A stretch of 16,669 nucleotides of DNA from JBIQLO01 sp044464175 (GCA_044464175.1 JBIQLO010000079.1:1-16669); one strand, 5' to 3'. Shown: positions 8,720 to 15,313, counted from the first letter of the stretch. Program-made: numbers and translations. The notes: a model not told the origin generated them from the letters alone.

Positions 8720-9889
8720 TCACCCCTGCTCCACCATGCCCGGATATCGCGTCTCCAGCGCCGCTCGCACGTCCGGCGGCAGCGGCATGGACTCGCGCAG
8801 GATCAATTTGCCCCTGATCCGCCGCCGCTCGATGCGCTGCCTCCCCTTTTCGATCATCTGCATCAGCATTTCGCAGGCCTCGCGCCCCATCTGGGCCGTC
8901 GGCTGGGCGATGACCGACAGCGTCGGACGCGTGTGCAGCGCCAAATCCACCCCCGCCCCGCCCACGATCTTCACCTCCTGGGGCACCGACAGCCCCGCCT
9001 CCACGCAGGCAGCAATCGCCCCGCTGGCCATGTCGTCGTTCAGCGCGAAGATCGCCTGGGGCGGTTCATGATCCGCCAGATACCGCTGGACCTGTCCCCG
9101 CGCCGATTCATCCTCGCCGCACAGGAGATAGTCAATCCCGTTGATCGGCCGTCCCATCGCCAGAAACCCATGAATCAGCCCGGTCATCTTCTCTTTTTCC
9201 GCCTCGGAAAATTCGATTCCGCGCACCATCAGCACCAGCACGCGATGCAGGTTCATCCGGGCGAAGCACTCCCCCACCAGCCGGCATCCCAGCAGATTGT
9301 CGGCCGCCACGAAATTGTGAATGGTCCGCGCATCGCGGCGGTTGATGATCACCCATGGCAGCCCCATCTCATCCAGCTTTGGCGTCAGCTTCGCCACGAT
9401 CGGCCCGTTGAAGGCGATCACTCCCGCCATCGCCTCACCGAATGCCTCGATCCGCTGGAGAATGGTCTGGGCCGATTCCGATCCCCCATCATACCGCAAA
9501 AGTGCCGGCTGCATCTGGTACGCGCCCATTGCCAACTCCGCCGCGTGGGCGATGCGATAGGCCCAGCTGTCGCTGCCCCCCCAGTCGGTCACGCCCCCGC
9601 CGACGACCAGGGCGATCTGCTGAACCGCCTGCCCCCCCTGCAGTCCATCCCAGCCGCGCGCCAGGCGCGACTTGACGATGATCCCCCGCCGGGGGCGCCG
9701 CTCCACCAGTCCGGCCAATTCCAGTTCCCGCAGTCCCGCCTGCACCGTCGCCAGGCTCATACGCTGCTCGCGCGCAATCTGCCGCGTCGGGGGCAGCGCC
9801 TGCCCCACCGCCCACTGGCCGCGCCGAATGGCCTGCCCCAGCGTCAACGCCAGATCACGCGACCGATTGGATGTAGAGGACTGGGACAT
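8720..9889 (-). CDS. Transcriptional regulator: GntR-type HTH fused to LacI-type ligand domain
   Basis: A 389-aa DNA-binding sensor. Residues of about 10-75 form a GntR winged helix (ALTLGQAIRRGQW, LPPTRQIAREQRMSLATVQAGLRELE, GLVERRPRRG). From about residue 90 to the end it resembles the periplasmic-binding-protein-like sugar-sensing domain of LacI regulators (QIALVVGGG, AGVIAFNGP, ALNDDMASGAI, VKIVGGAG, LSVIAQPTAQMGREACEML). The same architecture occurs in AraR of Bacillus. ATG 9889 has GGAG 5 nt upstream; a GTG at 9892 is the alternative. The gene sits 40 bp ahead of the lyase and probably leads the operon. A palindrome in its own leader suggests autorepression, relieved by a sugar from the degraded glycan; the ligand is not known. 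Confidence 0.92.
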   Translation of the reverse strand: MSQSSTSNRSRDLALTLGQAIRRGQWAVGQALPPTRQIAREQRMSLATVQAGLRELELAGLVERRPRRGIIVKSRLARGWDGLQGGQAVQQIALVVGGGVTDWGGSDSWAYRIAHAAELAMGAYQMQPALLRYDGGSESAQTILQRIEAFGEAMAGVIAFNGPIVAKLTPKLDEMGLPWVIINRRDARTIHNFVAADNLLGCRLVGECFARMNLHRVLVLMVRGIEFSEAEKEKMTGLIHGFLAMGRPINGIDYLLCGEDESARGQVQRYLADHEPPQAIFALNDDMASGAIAACVEAGLSVPQEVKIVGGAGVDLALHTRPTLSVIAQPTAQMGREACEMLMQMIEKGRQRIERRRIRGKLILRESMPLPPDVRAALETRYPGMVEQG

Positions 9890-9903
9890 CACCTCTCCAA
9901 GCT

Positions 9904-9921
9904 TTATATCACCTGATACTC
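9904..9921. promoter_or_regulatory. Probable operator O1, upstream of the regulator gene
   Basis: The core TATCA-CC-TGATA at 9907-9918 is an inverted repeat with the same half-sites and the same 2-bp spacing as the perfect palindrome at 10039-10056. Read on the minus strand, 13 of 18 positions agree with that site. It lies 15-32 bp before the regulator start and overlaps a possible TATAAA -10 box, which fits autoregulation. Confidence 0.55.
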
Positions 9922-9942
9922 AAAATCAGCTTATTTGATTTT
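9922..9942. promoter_or_regulatory. Inverted repeat AAAATCA-N7-TGATTTT in the divergent control region
   Basis: A perfect 7-bp inverted repeat separated by 7 bp adjoins operator O1. It shares the ATCA/TGAT core with the operators but has different spacing. It may be a third, weaker regulator site or a chance AT-rich palindrome. Confidence 0.25.
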
Positions 9943-10004
9943 TCCAGCTGCGACAAGAACAAAAGATGGAGACGACAGGGGACCGCAATTCGAATAAAAA
10001 AGTA

Positions 10005-10032
10005 TTGACAAATTTGCTGGATTCGTTAAGAT
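10005..10032 (+). promoter_or_regulatory. Sigma70-type promoter of the prepilin gene
   Basis: A perfect -35 TTGACA at 10005-10010 is followed after 16 bp by TAAGAT at 10027-10032 as the best -10 box (4 of 6). The stretch is AT-rich compared with the surrounding genes. Transcription would start at about 10039, at the first base of the palindromic operator. Confidence 0.6.
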
Positions 10033-10038
10033 ACTATT

Positions 10039-10056
10039 TGGTATCAGCTGATACCA
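10039..10056. promoter_or_regulatory. Probable operator O2: perfect 18-bp palindrome
   Basis: TGGTATCAGCTGATACCA is a perfect palindrome centred between 10047 and 10048. It begins 6 bp after the -10 box of the prepilin promoter, covering the expected transcription start, which is a classic repressor position. It shares the TATCA-N2-TGATA core with O1, so the adjacent GntR/LacI-type regulator is the natural candidate to bind both. Confidence 0.7.
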
Positions 10057-10091
10057 GAACACCAGCCCCAGCAAAGACGTACTGCTTGAAT

Positions 10092-10095
10092 GAGG
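10092..10095 (+). promoter_or_regulatory. Ribosome binding site fixing the prepilin start
   Basis: GAGG lies 6 nt before the ATG at 10102. The ATG at 10090 overlaps this site and has no upstream site of its own, so 10102 is preferred. Confidence 0.6.
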
Positions 10096-10101
10096 TGCCT
10101 C

Positions 10102-10887
10102 ATGCCCAAATTATCCTGTTCTTCCCGGCCGCGCTCCGAACAGCCGCGCCTTGCGCGGGCCGCCGGATTCACCCTGGTGGAACTGCTGGTCGTCATCGGA
10201 ATCATCTCGATCCTCATCGCGATGCTCCTGCCCGCCCTGAACCGCGCCCGGGATGCAGCCAGGACGGTCGCCTGCCTCTCCAACCTGCGCCAACTGGGCA
10301 TGTCCTTCCAGATGTACACCGACCAGAATCAGGGGTATTTTCCACCCACCAGCTACACGACCGCCGCCAATGAGCTGTACACCTGGCCCGGGATACTCTT
10401 CGCCACCAAGAATGCCAGCGCCGGCGTCTTTGCCTGTCCCGGCTTCGGCGTCGGTGAATATCCCTGGAACCACTTCCGCAACCCGCCCTCGGCCATCGAT
10501 GGCGCGTCATCCGCATGGGCTTATAGCCAGTACGGCTACAACTACACCTTCATCGGCAGCGGCGTCCACCTGCCTTCCACATTCACCGGCGACAAGACCG
10601 CCCCGGCCAAGCGCACCACCATCCGCCGCCCGGAAGAGAAAATCCTGCTGATGGACAGCCGCTCGGTCACCGTCCCTGACCGCGGCTACTACATCATCGC
10701 GGACTACAGTTCCACGTTCAACTATCAGCCGGCCGTCCGCCACAGCAACAACCACGGGCTGAACATCCTCTGGATCGACGGGCACGCCAGCACCATGCAG
10801 ATCAAGAACCCGGACAACCCCTACGCCGCCGGCGAACTGGATCGCTACTGGTACAACAAAAACAACCACTGGACCCGCGACTGGTGA
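10102..10887 (+). CDS. Prepilin-type (pseudopilin-like) protein with H-X-DG motif
   Basis: A 261-aa protein. A positively charged leader (residues 1-22, SRPRSEQPRLARAAG) is followed by GFTLVELLVVIGII and the rest of a hydrophobic helix. Prepilin peptidase would cut after G22, leaving F23 as residue +1 and E27 as the conserved +5 glutamate. SNLRQLGMSFQMY after the helix and WIDGHAS near the end match the prepilin-like family with the processing-associated H-X9-DG motif, abundant in Planctomycetota and relatives. Here the spacing from the first His is 11 residues (RHSNNHGLNILWIDG). The protein is expected at the cell envelope. A promoter with an operator over its start suggests expression only when the lyase operon is induced. 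Confidence 0.9.
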   Translation: MPKLSCSSRPRSEQPRLARAAGFTLVELLVVIGIISILIAMLLPALNRARDAARTVACLSNLRQLGMSFQMYTDQNQGYFPPTSYTTAANELYTWPGILFATKNASAGVFACPGFGVGEYPWNHFRNPPSAIDGASSAWAYSQYGYNYTFIGSGVHLPSTFTGDKTAPAKRTTIRRPEEKILLMDSRSVTVPDRGYYIIADYSSTFNYQPAVRHSNNHGLNILWIDGHASTMQIKNPDNPYAAGELDRYWYNKNNHWTRDW

Positions 10888-10896
10888 GGGAATGAA

Positions 10897-10952
10897 GAAT
10901 GACAAATTGTGAATTATGAATTGGGGAATTCGTAATTCACAATTTGTCATTC
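10897..10952. repeat. Heptad-repeat hairpin between convergent genes, possible terminator
   Basis: Perfect 20-bp arms, GAATGACAAATTGTGAATTA at 10897-10916 and its reverse complement at 10933-10952, enclose a second stem GAATT-GGGG-AATTC (10918-10931). Together they form an almost unbroken 26-pair hairpin with a four-base loop. The sequence runs in 7-bp steps (GAATGAC, GAATTAT, AATTCAC, CATTCAT). It follows the prepilin stop by 9 bp. The right arm encodes the last four residues and the stop codon of the CoA-transferase. A short T run follows on the plus strand, so it may end transcription. Confidence 0.7.
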
Positions 10953-12514
10953 ATAATTTTCACCCCCGGCATCGGCTTCACATCCCGCATGATCGGCCGG
11001 AAATCCATCAGGTCCAGCACCTGCGTCTGTAAGTCGACGCCCGGGGCAACCTCGATCAATTCCAGCCCGTCATCGGCCAGCCGGAAGACCGCCCGCTCGG
11101 TGACATAGAGCACCTGCTGGCCCAGTTGGCGGCTGCGGGAGGCGCTGAAGCTGATCTGCTCGACCGCCTTCAGGAACTTGCGCACCTTCCCCTCCCGCAC
11201 GATCCGCAGCCTGTCCCCCTCGATCGCCACCTCCAGCCCCGAGGCGGTGAACGTGCCGCAGAAGACCAGGCGCTTGGCCGTCTGGGAGATGTTCACAAAC
11301 CCGCCCACCCCGGCAAAACGGTTGCCGAAGCGGGAGACGTTCACATTCCCCTGTGCATCGGCCTGTGCCAGCCCAAGAGCCGTGAAATCCAGCCCCCGCC
11401 CATCGTAGAAATCGAACTGCGCCGGCTGATCCACCACCGCCAGCGGATGCACCGACGCCCCGAAGCTCAGCCCTCCGGCCGGCATGCCCCCGATCGGCCC
11501 GCTCTCCACCGTCAGCGTGCAGGCGTCCAGAATCCCCCGCTCGGCCGCCACGCGCGCCACCCCTTCGGGCATGCCGATGCCCAGGTTGACGATCATCCCC
11601 GGTTTGAGTTCATCACAGGCACGGGCGGCGATGATCCGGCGGTCCAGAGGCATCGGCGGCAACTCCGAGGGGGGGGCGCCGGGAGCCGAGTGCGATGAAC
11701 CGGCGCTGGTGAAATAGGTGGGATTCAGCGTCTCGGCGAAGGTCTGCTCATGCTCGTGCGATTGGGCCACGATGATCCTGTCCACCAGGATGCCCGGCAC
11801 GGCCACCTGCTTCGGGGGAATCGGATGGTCGATCAACTCCTTCACCTGCGCCAGCACGATCCCCCCGCCATTGTGGGCCGCCTGCGCCAGAGAAAGCACC
11901 TCCCCGATGATGACCTCCTCATCCATCGATAGATTGCCGTACGGGTCCGCGCGCGTGGCCCGGATAAGCGACACCTGGATCGGGATCGACTTGTACCAGA
12001 GCCACGGCTTGCCCCCCAGTTCGATCCGCTCCACCAGCGGCTCGACGGTGCGCTCGTTGAGCCGCCCGCCGCATCCCACGGCCGGGTCGATGAACGTCCC
12101 CAGCCCGATGTGCGTGATGCATCCCGGGCGCCCGGCCGCGATGTCGCGGAAGAGCTGGCAGACCACCCCCTGCGGAAAGTTGTACGCCTCGATCTTGTTC
12201 TCCAGCGCCAGCCGCCCCATCTTGGGCGCCAGCGCCCAATGCCCCCCCACCACGCGCTTGACCAGCCCCTCATGCCCCAGGTGGTTCAGCCCCCGGTCCT
12301 TGGCGTCCCCCTGCCCGGCCGCATAAACGAGCGTCAAATCCCGCGGCCGCCCGTCGCGCAGGAAAATGCGCTCCATCGCCGCCGTCAGTCCCTCCGGATG
12401 CGCTGCCCCCACAAACCCGCCGCAGGCGACCGTCGCCCCGTCGGCAATCAATCCCACCGCCTCCTCGGCGGAGCAGAGCTTCTGGTCACGGCGGCATCGG
12501 GATGGTTGTTTCAT
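10937..12514 (-). CDS. Acyl-CoA:acetate/3-ketoacid CoA-transferase, fused alpha-beta subunits
   Basis: A 525-aa cytoplasmic family I CoA-transferase, similar in layout to YdiF and propionate CoA-transferases. The alpha half (about 10-260) contains GATVACGGFVGAAHPEGL, THIGLGTFIDP and RADPYGNLSMDEE. The beta half (about 285-515) contains VNLGIGMPEGVA and the catalytic glutamate E337 in TVESGPIGGMPAGG. The enzyme moves CoA between short-chain acids via a glutamyl-CoA thioester. The halves are joined by a low-complexity linker (269-287, rich in S, P, A) holding an 8-C run on the coding strand. The C-terminal residues NDKL and the stop lie inside a repeat hairpin, so the original end may have been replaced. 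It is the last gene of the minus-strand series from 15295, 99 bp after the SGNH hydrolase; no ribosome binding site is clear. Confidence 0.93.
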   Translation of the reverse strand: MKQPSRCRRDQKLCSAEEAVGLIADGATVACGGFVGAAHPEGLTAAMERIFLRDGRPRDLTLVYAAGQGDAKDRGLNHLGHEGLVKRVVGGHWALAPKMGRLALENKIEAYNFPQGVVCQLFRDIAAGRPGCITHIGLGTFIDPAVGCGGRLNERTVEPLVERIELGGKPWLWYKSIPIQVSLIRATRADPYGNLSMDEEVIIGEVLSLAQAAHNGGGIVLAQVKELIDHPIPPKQVAVPGILVDRIIVAQSHEHEQTFAETLNPTYFTSAGSSHSAPGAPPSELPPMPLDRRIIAARACDELKPGMIVNLGIGMPEGVARVAAERGILDACTLTVESGPIGGMPAGGLSFGASVHPLAVVDQPAQFDFYDGRGLDFTALGLAQADAQGNVNVSRFGNRFAGVGGFVNISQTAKRLVFCGTFTASGLEVAIEGDRLRIVREGKVRKFLKAVEQISFSASRSRQLGQQVLYVTERAVFRLADDGLELIEVAPGVDLQTQVLDLMDFRPIMRDVKPMPGVKIMNDKL

Positions 12515-12532
12515 AATCGTCTGGCCGATGAC

Positions 12533-12605
12533 TCACCACACAGGCACCGCGGGCACGGAGGAAATCTGTAGGAATCGCTCTGTGCCCGATATATCTCCGT
12601 GGTGA
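12533..12605. repeat. 9-bp-period inverted repeat between two minus-strand genes
   Basis: The arms at 12533-12560 and 12578-12605 pair imperfectly. Their outer 7 bp (TCACCAC / GTGGTGA) are perfect and the inner GGGCACGGAG / CTCTGTGCCC differ at one position that can wobble. The left arm steps in units of about 9 bp (ACCGCGGGC, ACGGAGGAA). A related single arm occurs at 15946. It fills the 99 bp between the SGNH hydrolase stop and the CoA-transferase start and could act as an mRNA hairpin there. Confidence 0.55.
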
Positions 12606-12613
12606 ACTTCGTT

Positions 12614-13603
12614 TTACGCATCAAACAGCTTCGGTGCGGCGTACTTGAGAAAATTCTCGCCCAGCCGCTGATATCCCTCGGCGTTGGGATGCAGTTTGTC
12701 CGGCATCAGGTGCCCCAGCTCCTCGTTGAACAAGCTCAGACCATCGATATAGACGATGTTTTCATCGCCGTTTTTCCGCAGAATGTCGGCCGCCTCCTTC
12801 ACGGCGTTGCGGTAGTCCGGCAGCGTCCACCCCACCGCATTGGCCTCGGTCTCCCGCTGGAAGCTGTAGATCGGCGAAATCAGCGCGATCGGCGTGGTGG
12901 GATGTTTTTCCCGCAGCACCTGCACGAATCCGAGGATCGAAGGCCCGAACGTGCGGAGATTGAGGCTGCCGCTGCCCATGATGTTGATCCCCAGCTTCAG
13001 CGAGATGTAGTCGGCCGGCAGCTCGCGCATGAAGCGGGCCACCATCACATCCAGGTGGCATTGCCCGCCGTACCCCAGGCAGGTCAGGTGCAGATTCCGC
13101 CCGCGCGCCACCACCCCCGGCCAGGTGAAGGAGGGGCTGGCCGCCTCGCGGCAGTGCGTGATCGAGCTGCCGTAAGTCACCCAGCGTTTGCGCCGGTCCG
13201 CATACGGCTCCACCGCGGCGCCGTCATCCAGTTCCAGCCGCTGGAGCGCGAAATCCGCCCGCTGCGGCAGCCACAGTTCCAGCAGTTTCCGCCCGGCCGG
13301 CAGGCCCTGGAAGGCGAAATTCCCCTCCGGCGAAAAGAGGGCCGTGCCGAACAGCGCCCCGTCCACGTACAGATCGGCCTTGCGTTCCCCTTCAAACGGC
13401 AGCGTCCATCCCGCCAGGCGCTGGGTATCGCTGTAAAACGACAGACGCACCCCCGCCTGCGTCGCCGCCGCCTGCGCCAGGGCCGGAAAAAAGAGCCCCC
13501 GCTGCTCAAACGGAAGCCGCCACGGGCGGGTATAGTCCTCCGTCCGCTCGAGCGAGATCTGTCCATGCCAGGAAAGCCGGTCGTCGTGATGGTGAATAAT
13601 CAT
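12614..13603 (-). CDS. SGNH/GDSL-family hydrolase with N-terminal beta domain
   Basis: A 329-aa esterase-like enzyme. Residues of about 1-135 look like the carbohydrate-binding-like beta domain often preceding SGNH hydrolases. The catalytic part shows block I YGSSITHC with nucleophile S147, block II GYGG (about 177-180), block III LGINIMG with N207 and block V PDKLHPNAEGY with D302 and H305. Such enzymes remove acetyl or other acyl groups, often from glycans; with a CoA-transferase next door, released acetate could be activated, but that is inference. No signal peptide is visible. The frame is open to 13654, but those residues derive from an intergenic repeat, so MIIHHHDD at 13603 is preferred; the upstream purine stretch is a weak ribosome site. 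Confidence 0.88.
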   Translation of the reverse strand: MIIHHHDDRLSWHGQISLERTEDYTRPWRLPFEQRGLFFPALAQAAATQAGVRLSFYSDTQRLAGWTLPFEGERKADLYVDGALFGTALFSPEGNFAFQGLPAGRKLLELWLPQRADFALQRLELDDGAAVEPYADRRKRWVTYGSSITHCREAASPSFTWPGVVARGRNLHLTCLGYGGQCHLDVMVARFMRELPADYISLKLGINIMGSGSLNLRTFGPSILGFVQVLREKHPTTPIALISPIYSFQRETEANAVGWTLPDYRNAVKEAADILRKNGDENIVYIDGLSLFNEELGHLMPDKLHPNAEGYQRLGENFLKYAAPKLFDA

Positions 13604-13633
13604 AAATCTTTTTCTGTGCTCACGGCTGGGCGC

Positions 13634-13664
13634 CGGGTGCGGAGCACCTGGCACTCAGCACCCG
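13634..13664. repeat. GC-rich heptad-repeat palindrome upstream of the SGNH hydrolase
   Basis: CGGGTGC (13634-13640) pairs perfectly with GCACCCG (13658-13664), and an alternative inner stem is GGTGC-GGA-GCACC (13636-13648). Read on the minus strand the sequence advances in 7-bp units such as GGGTGCT, GAGTGCC and AGGTGCT. It sits in the 71 bp between the 232-aa gene stop and the SGNH hydrolase start. Confidence 0.5.
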
Positions 13665-13674
13665 CAGGGCCTTC

Positions 13675-14373
13675 TTAGAATCCCCCCCGCCGCACCGTCT
13701 CCAACGTGGAGGGGAAGGGGTATCGCGCGTACACCCCCACCGGCGCCACCCGCCACATCGACGGCGGCGGGAAGACATCCCCCGTGTAGCCGGCCGAGTG
13801 CATCGTCCGCAGCACTGTCTCCAGGCTCGGCTCCTGTGCGTTGCGGTCGACCAGGCGGTTGGCCTGGGCGTTGAGGAAGCTGACCGAGGCCGAAGGCAGC
13901 CGGTTGGAATGATGCCGGATCATCTGCGAGACGATGCGGAAGGCCGTCTCCAGGTCGCCCAGCGTCAGCGACTCATGCCCGGCCGGGCGCAGCACCGCCA
14001 GCACCTCCACGATGTCCATGTCGTACTTGAGCACCCGCACGCCGCTGCCGGGCGACTGGAACTTGGCCGCGTGCGCTGTGATCGAATGGGCATCCCACTG
14101 GCTGGTCGGCAGCAGCTCGGCCAACTGGGCGATGATGCCGCGCGAGTTGTCCTGGGCGTTGACCGCGCACACCAGCGAGCGGTACCGCCCCGCCAGCAGG
14201 TCCTCCAGCAGGTGCTGGCCCCACATCACGCGCAGCCGCCCGGTGGTGTCGGGCGTGCGGCTGGGGGGGGAATCGGGCAGGAGGATGATCCGGTCGGGGG
14301 CATCCTCGGCCGTCTTGCGCATCAGGTCGTCCCCGTGCCCATCATAGACGCTGGCTCGTTGTTTGGTTGACAT
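13675..14373 (-). CDS. Conserved-looking protein of unknown function, 232 aa
   Basis: I do not recognise a family. There is no signal peptide or membrane helix, so a cytoplasmic protein is likely. The sequence alternates ordinary helices and strands (MWGQHLLEDLLAGRYRSL, GIIAQLAELLP, LKYDMDIVEVLAVLRPAG) and ends in an aromatic, proline-rich tail (FPPPSMWRVAPVGVYARYPFP). An 8-C run on the coding strand (14263-14270) falls near codons 34-37, where slippage would shift the frame. It starts 22 bp after the 214-aa membrane protein gene and is separated from it by a strong GC hairpin. Codon composition matches its neighbours, which supports a real gene. Confidence 0.78.
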   Translation of the reverse strand: MSTKQRASVYDGHGDDLMRKTAEDAPDRIILLPDSPPSRTPDTTGRLRVMWGQHLLEDLLAGRYRSLVCAVNAQDNSRGIIAQLAELLPTSQWDAHSITAHAAKFQSPGSGVRVLKYDMDIVEVLAVLRPAGHESLTLGDLETAFRIVSQMIRHHSNRLPSASVSFLNAQANRLVDRNAQEPSLETVLRTMHSAGYTGDVFPPPSMWRVAPVGVYARYPFPSTLETVRRGGF

Positions 14374-14384
14374 ATTGGTTGATC

Positions 14385-14412
14385 CGCCCGGCGCGTCAGG
14401 GCGCGCCGGGCG
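14385..14412 (-). promoter_or_regulatory. Intercistronic GC hairpin spanning a stop codon
   Basis: CGCCCGGCGCG at 14385-14395 and its exact reverse complement at 14402-14412 form an 11-bp stem with a 6-nt loop. The loop holds the TGA of the 214-aa gene. On the minus-strand transcript the stem ends 11 nt before the next ATG (14373), with no T run, so it looks less like a terminator than a structure affecting mRNA stability or initiation of the next gene. Confidence 0.5.
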
Positions 14413-15040
14413 CCTTTATCTGTTCCACAATCGCATCCGTCGGCCCGCGGGCATAGACGAAATCGTCCAGCTTCACCCGCCCGGCGGCTCCGTCCTCCAG
14501 CCGGTACTCAAAATACAGGATGCCCTTGCGATCCCACAACTTCCGATCCACGGCCGTGATGCTCGCCAGCGGGATGGGCGGATGCCCCGGCACGTGCAGC
14601 ACCCCCGCCTCCAGGCGGTATTCCCCCCGCGACACATAGAGCGCCCGGACCAGCAGCAGCACGGCCAGCGGCGGCAGCGCCACCCCCAGCGCCTTCTGGA
14701 TCATCAGGTCCGTCGCCGTCTTGATTTCTCCCCGTTGCGGCGTGAGCCGCTCAACGGCCGCCTGGTCCCCCCGCCGCTGCGCCGCCTTCAATTCCGCCTC
14801 CACGCGCTGGCGCTTCAGATTCTGCCTGGGCCACCCCACCCACCCATCGTAGATGCAGGCGATGCCAAACCCCAGCACCAGCAGGGCCATCAGATAGCGC
14901 GTGTTGCGGAAATACCGCCCCGCCCGCGCCACGATCGGTTCCGTGGACGCCCCCGGAAAGGGCCTCGTAGTGGCCGTTTGGGGGTCCTCGACCCCGCCCA
15001 CGGCTTGCTGTTCGGAAATTGGCTCCCGCTGCGTTTCCAT
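14396..15040 (-). CDS. Membrane protein with two helices and a PH-like C-terminal region, unknown function
   Basis: A 214-aa protein. A polar N-terminus of about 48 residues is followed by a membrane helix (about 49-68, RYLMALLVLGFGIACIYDGW), a charged, probably coiled stretch (70-110), a second helix (about 115-135, GVALPPLAVLLLVRALYV), and a beta-rich C-terminus (EYRLEAGVLHVPGHPPIPLASITAVDR, GILYFEYRLEDG) that resembles bacterial PH-like domains by eye. No catalytic motif is visible. It begins 3 bp after the stop of the 83-aa gene and precedes the 232-aa gene, so the three are probably cotranscribed. The PH-like reading is tentative. Confidence 0.8.
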   Translation of the reverse strand: METQREPISEQQAVGGVEDPQTATTRPFPGASTEPIVARAGRYFRNTRYLMALLVLGFGIACIYDGWVGWPRQNLKRQRVEAELKAAQRRGDQAAVERLTPQRGEIKTATDLMIQKALGVALPPLAVLLLVRALYVSRGEYRLEAGVLHVPGHPPIPLASITAVDRKLWDRKGILYFEYRLEDGAAGRVKLDDFVYARGPTDAIVEQIKAPGAP

Positions 15041-15043
15041 CGG

Positions 15044-15295
15044 TCAACTCGAGGTGGCGCTCTGGAGCGCGGCCTCCAGGCTCCGGAGCATCCGATCGGC
15101 CGAGGCCAGCGCCGCGGCCAAGGCGGCCTGCCCCTGGGCCAACTGATCCGGCGGCAACTCCGGCGGATGGGCCGCCACCTCGCGCATCTGCCCGCTCAAC
15201 TCCCCCACCAGGCGCTGGGCCCGCTGGCGCGCTGTCCGCAGCATCTGGAGGTTGTCCGCGCTCTGCGCCGCCATGGGCGCATTGTAACGCCCCAT
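15044..15295 (-). CDS. Small helical, coiled-coil-like protein of unknown function
   Basis: An 83-aa soluble protein, mostly alpha-helical by composition (RTARQRAQRLVGELSGQMREVAA and LAQGQAALAAALASADRMLRSLEAAL), with two helices split by a PPELPP turn. It may form a helical hairpin that pairs with another protein. ATG 15295 is preceded directly by a G run; ATG 15274 (MAAQSADN) is an alternative with no better site. It is the first gene of the minus-strand series and lies only 3 bp before the membrane protein gene. Confidence 0.7.
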   Translation of the reverse strand: MGRYNAPMAAQSADNLQMLRTARQRAQRLVGELSGQMREVAAHPPELPPDQLAQGQAALAAALASADRMLRSLEAALQSATSS

Positions 15296-15313
15296 CCCCC
15301 CGGCGAAAGGCCC

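Noticed and set aside
6154..8817. Long plus-strand open frame of 887 codons opposite the lyase
   Set aside because: It is antisense to a gene with clear heparinase motifs, signal peptide and ribosome site; its composition (rich in R, H, P, Q) is that of a GC-rich antisense shadow with no motif of its own.
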